NCBI RefSeq assembly: GCF_003020125.1
Contig: NZ_PYFW01000004.1
Coordinates: 124,001 to 188,000, forward strand
DNA length: 64,000 nt
Source of the DNA: Bradyrhizobium sp. MOS003
Lineage (GTDB): Bacteria > Pseudomonadota > Alphaproteobacteria > Rhizobiales > Xanthobacteraceae
Direction: 5' to 3'
Below the pieces are notes generated by a model. The model was not told the origin of the DNA. It did not search any database and worked only from the letters and a program-made list of their open reading frames with translations. Positions 36,333 to 44,121 of this stretch are shown here, piece by piece. Made by a program: the position numbers and the translations under genes. Positions within the stretch are counted from its first letter, which is position 1, and every line of letters begins with the position of its first letter.

Positions 36333-36923
36333 ATGAGCGCCGAACAGTCCCCCAAAATCGTGATCGTCGACGAAAGCCCGATCCGGGCTGCGATCCTGCA
36401 GGAGGGGTTGCGGGAGGCTGGATTCACGCAAGTCGTGCACATCAGCGAGATGCAGAGCCTGCTCGCCCGTATTTATGCGGTCGACCCCGAAATCATCCTC
36501 ATCGATCTGGAAAACCCTAGCCGCGACGTGCTGGAGGCGATGTTCCAGGTTAGCCGTGCCGTGAAGCGGCCGATCGCGATGTTCGTCGACCAGAGCGATT
36601 CAGCCTCGATCCAGGCCTCGGTGGAGGCGGGGGTTTCCGCCTACATCGTCGACGGGCTGAAGAAGGAGCGCATCAAGCCGATTCTCGACCTCTGCGTGTC
36701 CCGCTTCAACGCGTTCGCCAAACTGCAGGAGGAGTTGGAGCGCACCAAGTCGCAGCTCGAGGACCGCAAGGTCATTGAGAAGGCCAAGGGCATCCTGATG
36801 AAGGTGAAGGGCCTCACCGAGGACGAGGCCTATGTGCTGCTGCGCTCGACCGCGATGCGCGAGAAGAAGAAAATCGGCGAGATCGCGCAGTCGATCATCA
36901 CCGCGTCGGAGATGCTGAAATGA
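36333..36923 (+). CDS. nasT: Nitrate-responsive RNA-binding antiterminator NasT (receiver-ANTAR)
   Basis: 196 aa. N-terminal receiver-like domain (KIVIVDESPIRAAILQEGLR, DPEIILIDLENPSRDVLEAM) in which the phosphorylation pocket is partly altered, a coiled coil (KLQEELERTKSQLEDRKVIE), then the ANTAR RNA-binding domain (KAKGILMKVKGLTEDEAYVL and LLRSTAMREKKKIGEIAQSI). NasT binds a pair of hexaloop hairpins in target leaders; NasS holds it inactive until nitrate or nitrite binds. The stop overlaps the nasS ATG. A matching hairpin pair is present at 38257-38316. Confidence 0.94.
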   Translation: MSAEQSPKIVIVDESPIRAAILQEGLREAGFTQVVHISEMQSLLARIYAVDPEIILIDLENPSRDVLEAMFQVSRAVKRPIAMFVDQSDSASIQASVEAGVSAYIVDGLKKERIKPILDLCVSRFNAFAKLQEELERTKSQLEDRKVIEKAKGILMKVKGLTEDEAYVLLRSTAMREKKKIGEIAQSIITASEMLK

Positions 36924-38083
36924 CCGTCCCCCTCCGCATCGGGTTCATTCCGCTGGTCGATGCCGCCGCCCTGATCGTCGCGGTCGACAAGGGATTTGCC
37001 GCCGCCGAAGGGCTCGACGTCGAGCTGGTGCGCGAAGTCTCCTGGTCGAACGTCCGCGACAAGCTCAATATCGGCCTGTTCGACGCCGCGCATCTGCTCG
37101 CGCCGGTGGCGATCGCGTCCTCGCTCGGGCTCGGTCACGTCAAGGTGCCGATCGCAGCACCCTTCAATCTCGGCATCAACGGCAACGCGATCACGGTGTC
37201 GCCGGCGCTCCATGCCGCGCTGATGGAGGAGATCGACGGCGACCGTTTCGATCCGATGGTGACGGCGAAAGCGCTCGCGAAAGTGGTTGCCAAGCGCCGC
37301 AAGGCGGGGACCGAACCGCTGACCTTCGGCATGACCTTTCCGTTCTCGACCCACAATTACCAATTGCGGTTCTGGATGGCGGCAGGCGGCGTCGATCCCG
37401 ACGAGGACGTGCGCCTCGTGGTGCTGCCGCCGCCCTACATGGTGGACAGCCTCAAGAGCGGCCATGTCGATGCGTTCTGCGTCGGCGCGCCCTGGAATTC
37501 GGTCGCGGTTGATCTCGGCATCGGTCACATCCTGCATTTCGTTTCCGACATTCTGGTGCGCGCGGCGGAAAAGGTGCTGGCGGTTCGCCAGGTCTGGGCC
37601 GAAAAGAACCCCGACACGGTCGCAGCGCTGGTGCGCGCGGCAGTGAACGCCGCCGCGTTCATCGAGGATCCCGAGAACCGGACCGAGGCGGCGCGCATCC
37701 TGGCGCAGCCCGAGCGGATCGGCGTTGATGCCGAAGTCATCCAGCGCACCCTGACGGGACGCCTGAAGATTTCCCCGGATGGCACCTTCCGTGAAAGCGG
37801 CCGCTACCTCCTGGTCGGACGCGAAGAGGCAGGGCGCCCCGATCCGGTCCAGGCCGCCTGGCTCTACGCGCAGATGGTGCGTTGGGGGCAGACGGCGCTC
37901 AGCCCGGAGGGCGTCAAGACGGCGATGGCCGTGTTCAGATCCGACCTCTACGATGCGGCCCTCGGCCGCCGGCCGCCCGAGCAGCCTCCCGCCGCGTTCG
38001 GGGCGTTCGCCGGCCCTGCCTTCGATCCCGCCAACATCCGAGGGCACCTCGAGGCCTTCGAGGTCGGGCGCTGGAAGGCCTGA
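36920..38083 (+). CDS. nasS: Nitrate sensor NasS (NrtA/CmpA-like, cytoplasmic)
   Basis: 387 aa, no signal peptide. It belongs to the nitrate/bicarbonate-binding NrtA family but starts directly with the lobe (MTVPLRIGFIPLVDAAALIV), as expected for a cytoplasmic sensor rather than a transporter subunit. Binding-lobe features are GLDVELVREVSWSNVRDKLN and FDAAHLLAPVAIASSLGLGH, followed by TFPFSTHNYQLRFWMAAGGV and GHVDAFCVGAPWNSVAVDLG. NasS sequesters NasT in the absence of nitrate. ATGA overlap with nasT gives 1:1 coupling. Confidence 0.92.
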   Translation: MTVPLRIGFIPLVDAAALIVAVDKGFAAAEGLDVELVREVSWSNVRDKLNIGLFDAAHLLAPVAIASSLGLGHVKVPIAAPFNLGINGNAITVSPALHAALMEEIDGDRFDPMVTAKALAKVVAKRRKAGTEPLTFGMTFPFSTHNYQLRFWMAAGGVDPDEDVRLVVLPPPYMVDSLKSGHVDAFCVGAPWNSVAVDLGIGHILHFVSDILVRAAEKVLAVRQVWAEKNPDTVAALVRAAVNAAAFIEDPENRTEAARILAQPERIGVDAEVIQRTLTGRLKISPDGTFRESGRYLLVGREEAGRPDPVQAAWLYAQMVRWGQTALSPEGVKTAMAVFRSDLYDAALGRRPPEQPPAAFGAFAGPAFDPANIRGHLEAFEVGRWKA

Positions 38084-38230
38084 TTCGGCTCGCGCGTATT
38101 CTTTAGGCAACCCGATCCATTGCCTAAAGGTTGATCTGGCTGCCCGAATTTCGTGAAAGCGCTCTGCCCTGGATGTGCGCGCTAGGCGCCTAATCACTTG
38201 AAATAGCGGAATTTTCCATTTTGGCCAAGC

Positions 38231-38246
38231 TGGCACGCAACTTGAA
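38231..38246 (+). promoter_or_regulatory. Sigma54-like promoter upstream of the nirA leader
   Basis: TGGCACGCAACTTGAA (38231-38246) matches the -24 element and spacing (TGGCACG-N4-TTG) but has GA where the -12 element normally has GC. The predicted start (about 12 bases after the -12 position) is near 38257, exactly the first base of the first ANTAR hairpin, which supports it. NtrC control by nitrogen status would fit. The mismatch at -12 lowers confidence. Confidence 0.55.
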
Positions 38247-38256
38247 TGTTGCAGTG

Positions 38257-38421
38257 CGGCTAGCTTGGCACAGGTGCCTGCTGAGCCGAGTCCCGCAGCA
38301 ACGAAGCTGATTGGACCGTGGGGTAACGAAGCCGGCTCTTAAGGGTCAGCCCAGTTCCTAGCGGGTCGCGCCAACATCCGTCGATGCCACCCAGGTGGCC
38401 GCAGGAGCTTCGTTACCGACC
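38257..38421 (+). ncRNA. NasT/ANTAR-responsive leader RNA of nirA
   Basis: Hairpin P1: CGGCT/AGCCG, AGC/GCT and GGC/GCC close the hexaloop ACAGGT (38270-38275). Hairpin P2: GTCC/GGAC and CAGC/GCTG close the hexaloop AACGAA (38300-38305). Both loops have A at position 1 and G at position 4, the defining feature of ANTAR targets. Beyond them GGTAACGAAGC (38322-38332) is perfectly complementary to GCTTCGTTACC (38407-38417), which directly follows the AGGAG ribosome site of nirA. P2 contains a second copy, AACGAAGCT, complementary to 38406-38414. No T-tract terminator is visible, so control may be at translation. Confidence 0.8.
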
Positions 38422-40203
38422 ATGAAAATCGATACGCTCTCAGTCGACTTTACCGACGAGCAGAAACGCTATCTCGAAGGTTTTACGACCGGTCTGCAGA
38501 TCAGCCGGGTCGGTCGCGGCCTCGGCGGCGGCGCCGGCAAGGCGAACGCCGAGCCTGTCGGTCCCGATGCCGTGCACATCAAGGCGCAGGACAAGGTGAT
38601 CGCGTCGGGCAAAAAGCTCGCCGACCAGGAGAAGATCAAGCGCGACGAGCATCCCTTCGACGCCTATCCGCGGCTGCGCCAGCAGGCGCAGGACAACACG
38701 CCGCCGAGCCAGGCGGACAATTTCCGCTGGCGCTATTACGGCATCTTCTATGTCGCGCCGACGCAGGACTCCTACATGAGCCGCCTGCGGATTCCGAACG
38801 GCATCATGAAGCATTGGCAGCTGTCGGGCCTTGCCGATCTCGCCGACGAGCTGTGCGGCCCGTATAGCCACGTCACAACGCGTGCCAATCTTCAGTTGCG
38901 CGAGATCCCGCCGAAACATGCCGTGAAGCTGCTCGAGGGCATCCAGGAGCTCGGCCTGTGCTCGCGCGGCTCCGGCGCCGACAACATCCGCAACGTCACG
39001 GGAACGCCCACCGCTGGCATCGATCCGCAGGAGATCATCGACACGCGGTCCTATGCGCGCGAATGGCACTACCACATCCTCAACGATCGCTCGCTCTACG
39101 GCTTGCCGCGCAAGTTCAACGTCGCTTTCGACGGTGCCGGCAGGATCGCGGTGCTGGAAGAGACCAACGACATCGCCTTCACGGCCTATGAGGTAAGGGA
39201 CGGGTTCGGCGTCGAGCCTGGTGTCTGGTTCCGCCTCGGCCTCGGCGGCATCACCGGTCACAAGGACTTTGCGAGATATTCCGGCATCATCGTCAAGCCG
39301 GAGCAGGCGACCGCCGTTGCCGACGCCATCGTGCGCGTGTTCATCGACCACGGCGACCGCACCAACCGCAACAAGGCGCGGTTGAAATATGTACTCGATG
39401 CCATGGGCCATGACGGCTTTCTCAAGCTCGTCGAGGAGCGGCTGAAGACGCCATTCACGCGCGTGCCGGAGGAAGCGTTCGCGCCGCGGCCTGCCGCGGA
39501 TCGCATGGCGCATGTCGGCGTGCACAAGCAGAAGCAGGACGGCCTCAACTGGATCGGCGTGTCGCTGCCGCTGGGCAAGCTCACCTGCGATCAGATGCGC
39601 GGCCTCGCCAAAGTCTCGCGCGACCTCGGCGACGGCGAGATCCGCCTGACGGTCTGGCAGAACCTGCTGATATCAGGGGTGCGCGACGAGAACGTCGAAC
39701 TCGCTATCGCGGCGATCAAGCAGATCGGGCTCGCGGTCGAGGCCTCGCACATCCGCGCCGGCCTGATCGCCTGCACCGGCAATGCGGGTTGCCGTTTCGC
39801 GGCGTCCAACACCAAGCGCAGCGCGGCCGAGATCGCCGACTGGTGCGAGCCGCGCGTCGCCATGGACAAGCCGGTCAACATCCACGTCACCGGTTGCCAC
39901 CATTCCTGCGCGCAGCATTACATCAGCGATATCGGGCTGATCGGCGCGCGCGTGCCTGTCAACGACGAGGACACGGTGGAAGGTTATCACCTCTTCACCG
40001 GCGGCGGGTTCGGTCCCGACGCCGATGTCGGGCAGGAGGTCTACCACGACCTCAAGGCGGAAGATGCGCCGAAGACGGTCGAGGGACTGCTCAAGGCCTA
40101 TATCGCCCACCGCTCTTCGTCCGACGAAACCTTCCTCTCCTTTGCGCGCCGCCATAACGGCGAGACGCTGCGCAAGCTTGCCGATGCACAGGTGTCCGCA
40201 TGA
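38422..40203 (+). CDS. nirA: NirA-type assimilatory nitrite (sulfite) reductase, siroheme/4Fe-4S
   Basis: 593 aa from MKIDTLSVDFTDEQKRYLEG. Reduces nitrite to ammonium with six electrons. Two ferredoxin-like halves are present: SRLRIPNGIMKHWQLSGLAD with TRANLQLREIPPKHAVKLLE, and the second half after LNWIGVSLPLGKLTCDQMRG. The siroheme-4Fe-4S cysteines are C451 and C457 (CTGNAGC) and C492 and C496 (GCHHSC). Assignment to nitrite rather than sulfite rests on the nasTS neighbours and the ANTAR leader. The stop overlaps the next ATG (ATGA). GTG 38395 upstream is in frame but lies in the leader structure. Confidence 0.92.
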   Translation: MKIDTLSVDFTDEQKRYLEGFTTGLQISRVGRGLGGGAGKANAEPVGPDAVHIKAQDKVIASGKKLADQEKIKRDEHPFDAYPRLRQQAQDNTPPSQADNFRWRYYGIFYVAPTQDSYMSRLRIPNGIMKHWQLSGLADLADELCGPYSHVTTRANLQLREIPPKHAVKLLEGIQELGLCSRGSGADNIRNVTGTPTAGIDPQEIIDTRSYAREWHYHILNDRSLYGLPRKFNVAFDGAGRIAVLEETNDIAFTAYEVRDGFGVEPGVWFRLGLGGITGHKDFARYSGIIVKPEQATAVADAIVRVFIDHGDRTNRNKARLKYVLDAMGHDGFLKLVEERLKTPFTRVPEEAFAPRPAADRMAHVGVHKQKQDGLNWIGVSLPLGKLTCDQMRGLAKVSRDLGDGEIRLTVWQNLLISGVRDENVELAIAAIKQIGLAVEASHIRAGLIACTGNAGCRFAASNTKRSAAEIADWCEPRVAMDKPVNIHVTGCHHSCAQHYISDIGLIGARVPVNDEDTVEGYHLFTGGGFGPDADVGQEVYHDLKAEDAPKTVEGLLKAYIAHRSSSDETFLSFARRHNGETLRKLADAQVSA

Positions 40204-41807
40204 ACCAGATTACCCCCCCGCCGAAGCTCGATATCATTCCCGCCAGCGCACCGTTCTCCGATGCGCAGCGCTCCTGGCTGAACGGCTTCTTTGCCGGGCT
40301 GCTGTCGCCCGACGTGGCAACGCCCTTGTCGGCGGAGCAGGGCGCCGCCGTCATGCAAGCCGGCGACGGTGACGACGGCGAGGCCCCGTGGCATGACCAG
40401 ACCATGCCGATCGCCGACCGGATGAAGCTCGCCGAAGGGCGTCCCGTGCGCCGCAAGATGATGGCGGCGATGGCGCAGCAGGATTGCGGCCAGTGCGGCT
40501 ACAATTGCCACGACTATTCGGAAGCGATCGCGGGCAAGAGCGAAGCGCGGCTCAATCTCTGCGTTCCCGGCGGCAAGGAAACCGCGCGGATGCTGAAGTC
40601 GCTGTACGAGGAGCTCGACAAGGCCCCGGCGGCCAAGGCGTCTGACAAGACGAACGCAGTGACCGCGCCGGCGGTGACCGTGACGATCGCAGAGCCGGGC
40701 CGCTCGCGCGACAATCCCGTGACCGCGACCTTTCTGTCGCGCCGTCTGCTCAACAAGGGCAAGTCCGAGAAGGAAACCTATCACGTCGAGTTCGATCTCT
40801 CCGAGAGCAAGCTCGACTACGTCGTCGGCGATTCCTTTGGCGTATTCGCGCGCAACGATGTTGGTCTCGTCGACCAGATCATCGCGCTGCTCGGCGCCTC
40901 CCACACCACCAAAGTCAACGGCAAGACGTTGCGCGAAGTGCTGATCGACGACGTCTCGCTGTCGCCGGCACCCGACACATTGTTCGAATTGATCTCCTTC
41001 ATCACCGGCGGCGCGGCGCGCGAGAAGGCGCGGGCGCTGGCGCAGGGCGAGGATCCCGACGGCGATGCCGCCACACTCGACGTCATGGCGGCGCTGCAGA
41101 AGTTTTCCGGCACGCGGCCGCATCCGGAGGCCTTTGTGGAGGCGCTGGAGCCGCTGCAGCCGCGGCTCTATTCGATCTCCTCCTCGCACAATGCGACGCC
41201 GGGAAAACTTTCGCTGACGGTCGATTCCGTGCGCTACGTGATCGGCAAGCGCAAGCGGATCGGCGTCGCCTCGACCTTCCTCGGCGAGCGGATCGCCGAC
41301 GGCGAGAAGCTCAAGGTCTATGTGCAGAAGGCGCATAATTTCGGCCTGCCGCAGGATCCGAAGACGCCGATCATCATGATCGGCCCCGGCACCGGCATCG
41401 CGCCGTTCCGCGCCTTCCTGCTCGACCGCAAAGCGACCGGCGCGCCCGGCAAGAACTGGCTGTTCTTCGGCCATCAACGCAGCGATTGCGACTTCTTCTA
41501 CCAGGAAGAACTGAACGCGATGAAGACCTCGGGGCAATTGACCCGGTTGTCGCTGGCCTGGTCACGCGACGGCGAGAAGAAGTTCTACGTGCAGGACCGC
41601 ATGCGCGAGGTCGGCCGCGAATTGTGGACCTGGCTCGCCGAAGGCGCGCATCTCTACATCTGCGGCGATGCCAAGCGTATGGCCAAGGACGTCGAGCGCG
41701 CGCTGGTCGATATCGTCGCGCAGTTCGGCGCGCGTTCGACGGATGAGGCCGTCAGCTTCGTGGCCGAACTCAAGAAGACCGGCCGCTTCCAGGCGGACGT
41801 GTACTAA
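40200..41807 (+). CDS. NADPH flavoprotein reductase with RnfB-like Fe-S domain, sulfite reductase alpha-like
   Basis: 535 aa. The C-terminal two-thirds is the FAD/NADPH reductase of CysJ: RLYSISSSHNATPGKLSLTV (FAD), GPGTGIAPFRAFLLDRK (NADPH) and the end FQADVY. The FMN flavodoxin domain of CysJ is absent. In its place residues 85-125 hold C96, C99, C103 and C121 (CGQCGYNC ... LNLCVPGG), the pattern of the PF04060 four-cysteine Fe-S domain found in RnfB. The likely path is NADPH to FAD to 4Fe-4S to NirA. Four-base overlap with nirA means the two proteins form one nitrite reductase system. Confidence 0.9.
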   Translation: MNQITPPPKLDIIPASAPFSDAQRSWLNGFFAGLLSPDVATPLSAEQGAAVMQAGDGDDGEAPWHDQTMPIADRMKLAEGRPVRRKMMAAMAQQDCGQCGYNCHDYSEAIAGKSEARLNLCVPGGKETARMLKSLYEELDKAPAAKASDKTNAVTAPAVTVTIAEPGRSRDNPVTATFLSRRLLNKGKSEKETYHVEFDLSESKLDYVVGDSFGVFARNDVGLVDQIIALLGASHTTKVNGKTLREVLIDDVSLSPAPDTLFELISFITGGAAREKARALAQGEDPDGDAATLDVMAALQKFSGTRPHPEAFVEALEPLQPRLYSISSSHNATPGKLSLTVDSVRYVIGKRKRIGVASTFLGERIADGEKLKVYVQKAHNFGLPQDPKTPIIMIGPGTGIAPFRAFLLDRKATGAPGKNWLFFGHQRSDCDFFYQEELNAMKTSGQLTRLSLAWSRDGEKKFYVQDRMREVGRELWTWLAEGAHLYICGDAKRMAKDVERALVDIVAQFGARSTDEAVSFVAELKKTGRFQADVY

Positions 41808-42010
41808 AGCTGCTGTCGCTCGACCGTCATCTGCCGGTTCCAACTGCTTCGGATTTGAACGAATAAGATTCTCCGAACCCGTGACTGGAGAGAATTTACC
41901 GCTGCGAGGCGGCCACGTCGGAGGAGCGGCATTGCTATTTCCTCCGGCATCTTGCCTCCCGCCCTGGTTGATCCCTCATAATCCCGCAAATGGGGCGTTG
42001 GAGATCGACC

Positions 42011-42163
42011 ATGCGCGAACTATCGGCGGAAGCCAGGCTGCACTTCTATGCGCGCTCGCTCTCGCGGCGGACCGTGGCGAGCATGCACCACGTCGGTCTC
42101 TACAGCGCCTTTGCGGTGATCGCGGCCATCGTGTTCGGCACGCTGTCGGTGCACCCGTTCTAG
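42011..42163 (+). CDS. Small single-pass membrane protein (50 aa)
   Basis: ATG 42011 with GGAG 7 bases upstream; stop TAG 42161-42163. Product MRELSAEARLHFYARSLSRR followed by a membrane helix (GLYSAFAVIAAIVFGTLSVH). N-terminal basic amphipathic part and one C-terminal transmembrane segment. This type is common as conserved small proteins in Bradyrhizobium. Function unknown. It follows the nitrite reductase genes at 203 bases and precedes a repeat. Confidence 0.65.
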   Translation: MRELSAEARLHFYARSLSRRTVASMHHVGLYSAFAVIAAIVFGTLSVHPF

Positions 42164-42178
42164 CGTCTTGCTCGGTCT

Positions 42179-42271
42179 CGTAGGGTAGGCAAAGCGAAGC
42201 GTGCCCACCGCCTGTCTCAATCATGCAGAGATCGTGGGCACGGCGCTATGCGCGCCTTTGCCCACCCTACG
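42179..42271. repeat. Intergenic inverted repeat with GTAGGGT...ACCCTAC ends (family C)
   Basis: CGTAGGGTAGGCAAAGCG at the left and GCGCCTTTGCCCACCCTACG at the right pair imperfectly, with inner GCGTGCCCAC/GTGGGCACGGC also complementary. I recognise the phrase as a dispersed intergenic repeat in Bradyrhizobium-like genomes. It lies between a small gene and the convergent pxpA. Confidence 0.7.
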
Positions 42272-42286
42272 GCCACCGAGTGTTAA

Positions 42287-43057
42287 TCACGCGCCGCGCT
42301 TGAACGGCGCGACTTCGATCTCCGCATCCTTCAACGCCTGACGCAAGGTCCGCGCGATCTCGACGGCGCCGTGGGTGTCGCCGTGAATACACACGGTATC
42401 CGTGCGCATCTTGATCACGTTGCCGGTCACCGAGACCACCGCACCGTCCTGCACCATGCGCACCACGCGGTCGGCGATCGCCTTGGCATCATGCAGCACC
42501 GCGCCGGGCTTCTTGCGCGAGACGAGGTTGCCGTCGTCCTCATAGGCGCGGTCGGCGAACACCTCGTGCACCATCGGCAGGTTGGCGTCTTCACCGGCCT
42601 TCACCAGCTTCGAATTGGCGAGCACGACAAAAATGAGATTGGGGTCGACCGCCCTGATGCCGGCAGCGATCGCCTTCGCCGTCATGTCGTCCTCGCAGGC
42701 GACGTTCGACAGCGCGCCATGCGCCTTCACATGTGTGACCTTGTGGCCGGCCGCGGTCGCGATCGCCTGCAGCGCTCCGATCTGGTAGGCGACGAGGTTC
42801 TCGATCTCGGACGCCTTCAGACCGGCGATCGGATGCCGGCCGAAACCGTGCAGGTCGCGATATCCGGGGTGGGCGCCGACCGAGACGCCGCGCGCCTTCG
42901 CCAGTTCCACCGTCCGGCGCATGATGTCGGGGTCGCCGGCATGGAAGCCGCAGGCAACATTGACCGAGCTGGCAAGTTCGATCATGGCGGCGTCGTTGCC
43001 CATCTCCCACGCGCCAAAACCTTCGCCGAGGTCGCAATTGAGATCGATCGTCTTCAT
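42287..43057 (-). CDS. pxpA: 5-oxoprolinase subunit A (LamB/YcsF family)
   Basis: 256 aa from MKTIDLNCDLGEGFGAWEMG. PxpA hydrolyses activated 5-oxoproline as part of the ATP-dependent PxpABC complex that recycles pyroglutamate to glutamate. Signature sequences: ASSVNVACGFHAGDPDIMRR, GVSVGAHPGYRDLHGFGRHP, HVKAHGALSN and the C-terminal CIHGDTHGAVEIA. The last gene of the pxpB-pxpC-pxpA run; the gap to pxpC is 26 bases. The frame is open upstream into pxpC and is not coding. Confidence 0.94.
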   Translation of the reverse strand: MKTIDLNCDLGEGFGAWEMGNDAAMIELASSVNVACGFHAGDPDIMRRTVELAKARGVSVGAHPGYRDLHGFGRHPIAGLKASEIENLVAYQIGALQAIATAAGHKVTHVKAHGALSNVACEDDMTAKAIAAGIRAVDPNLIFVVLANSKLVKAGEDANLPMVHEVFADRAYEDDGNLVSRKKPGAVLHDAKAIADRVVRMVQDGAVVSVTGNVIKMRTDTVCIHGDTHGAVEIARTLRQALKDAEIEVAPFKRGA

Positions 43058-43083
43058 GGGTTGCTCTCCGGTCGTCGTGTCGT

Positions 43084-44121
43084 TTACGGCTCCGCCGTCA
43101 CCTGCCAGGTCCCGGCATCCACGGCGCTCACCGCATAGCCGGCGACGTTGGCATCGCCGAGCGCCTCGATGTTGAGCGCGACGCCGTCGGCGGGGCGCAG
43201 GCGATCGGGCAGGTTGCGGATCAGTTGCGCGAACTTCCTGGCCTCGTCCTGCGCCTCGGCCATGCTGACCGCCTTGAAGCGGAACGCGGTTCCCGCCGAG
43301 GTCTGGGCGAGACGGCCGACATCGGCCGTGATCACCGTTGCGATCTTGGGATAGCCGCCGGAGGTGCCGCGGTCCATCATCAGCGCGATCGGCGCGCCGT
43401 TGCCGGGCACCTGGATGCTGCCATTGACGGTACCGTCGGAGACGATGTTGTGGCCGTGCAGATGCTTGATGGCAGGGCCCTCGAGCCGATAGCCCATGCG
43501 ATCGGAGGTCGCCGAGATCTTCCACTCGCTGTCGAGGAACAGCGCCTTGTTGGCGTCGTCGAACTCGTCGTCCTGCGGGCCCAGCAGAACACGGATCGGG
43601 CCGCTCGCCGGCTTGGGCAGTTCGATCCGAAGCTCCGGCGCACCGCTTGCGGCATCGACGCTGAATTCGTCGCCGGCCTGGAGCGGGCGCGGGTAGGGGC
43701 TGCCAAGGCCGGCGCGGGCATTCACCGCGAGGCTGCCGAACACCATCTCGCCCTTGATGGCGCCTTCGATCGCGAGATAGGTGAACGCGCCGCCGCGGGC
43801 AAAGCCCAGCGTCAGCGTCTCGCCGTCCTTCAAGGTCACCGATGCATCCATCGCGACCGGGTTGCCGGCGACGTCCGCATTGCGTGGCGCGCCTGATATC
43901 GCCACGCGCACGGCGCCATCCCGCGCGGTGAAGGCGGCGGCGAACGGGCCGATCTCGACTGCGGCCGCGAACGGTTCGTTGCCGACCAGCGCATTCGCCG
44001 CGGCCAGCGACAGCCGATCCATGGCGCCGCTGACCGTCAGGCCGTAGCGCTGCGCACCGTGGCGTCCGCCGTCCTGCACGGAGCTTGCCGGGCCGATGCT
44101 GGCGACGACGATCCGGCTCAT
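43084..44121 (-). CDS. pxpC: 5-oxoprolinase subunit C (biotin-dependent carboxyltransferase/KipA family)
   Basis: 345 aa from MSRIVVASIGPASSVQDGGR. KipA-family signatures: RHGAQRYGLTVSGAMDRLSL, LAAANALVGNEPFAAAVEIG, GVRGG-like GGAFTYLAIEGAIKGEMVFG and TSGGYPKIATVITADVGRLA. It is the larger partner of PxpB in the ATP-dependent 5-oxoproline activation step. Overlaps pxpB by 4 bases (ATGA). The name KipA refers to the B. subtilis homologue antagonising KinA inhibitor; here the pxpA neighbour indicates 5-oxoproline metabolism. Confidence 0.93.
   Translation of the reverse strand: MSRIVVASIGPASSVQDGGRHGAQRYGLTVSGAMDRLSLAAANALVGNEPFAAAVEIGPFAAAFTARDGAVRVAISGAPRNADVAGNPVAMDASVTLKDGETLTLGFARGGAFTYLAIEGAIKGEMVFGSLAVNARAGLGSPYPRPLQAGDEFSVDAASGAPELRIELPKPASGPIRVLLGPQDDEFDDANKALFLDSEWKISATSDRMGYRLEGPAIKHLHGHNIVSDGTVNGSIQVPGNGAPIALMMDRGTSGGYPKIATVITADVGRLAQTSAGTAFRFKAVSMAEAQDEARKFAQLIRNLPDRLRPADGVALNIEALGDANVAGYAVSAVDAGTWQVTAEP

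Noticed and set aside
36830..38236. 468-codon minus-strand open frame across nasS
   Set aside because: Antisense shadow in GC-rich DNA; composition is Arg/His/Asp-rich without domain patterns, while the plus frame encodes NasS.
38266..38284. A second sigma54-like TGGCAC at 38266-38271
   Set aside because: It belongs to the P1 hairpin stem and loop and is not followed by a TTGC -12 element at the right spacing.
40098..41537. 479-codon minus-strand frame opposite the flavoprotein reductase
   Set aside because: Mirror frame of a well-supported gene; no recognisable motifs.
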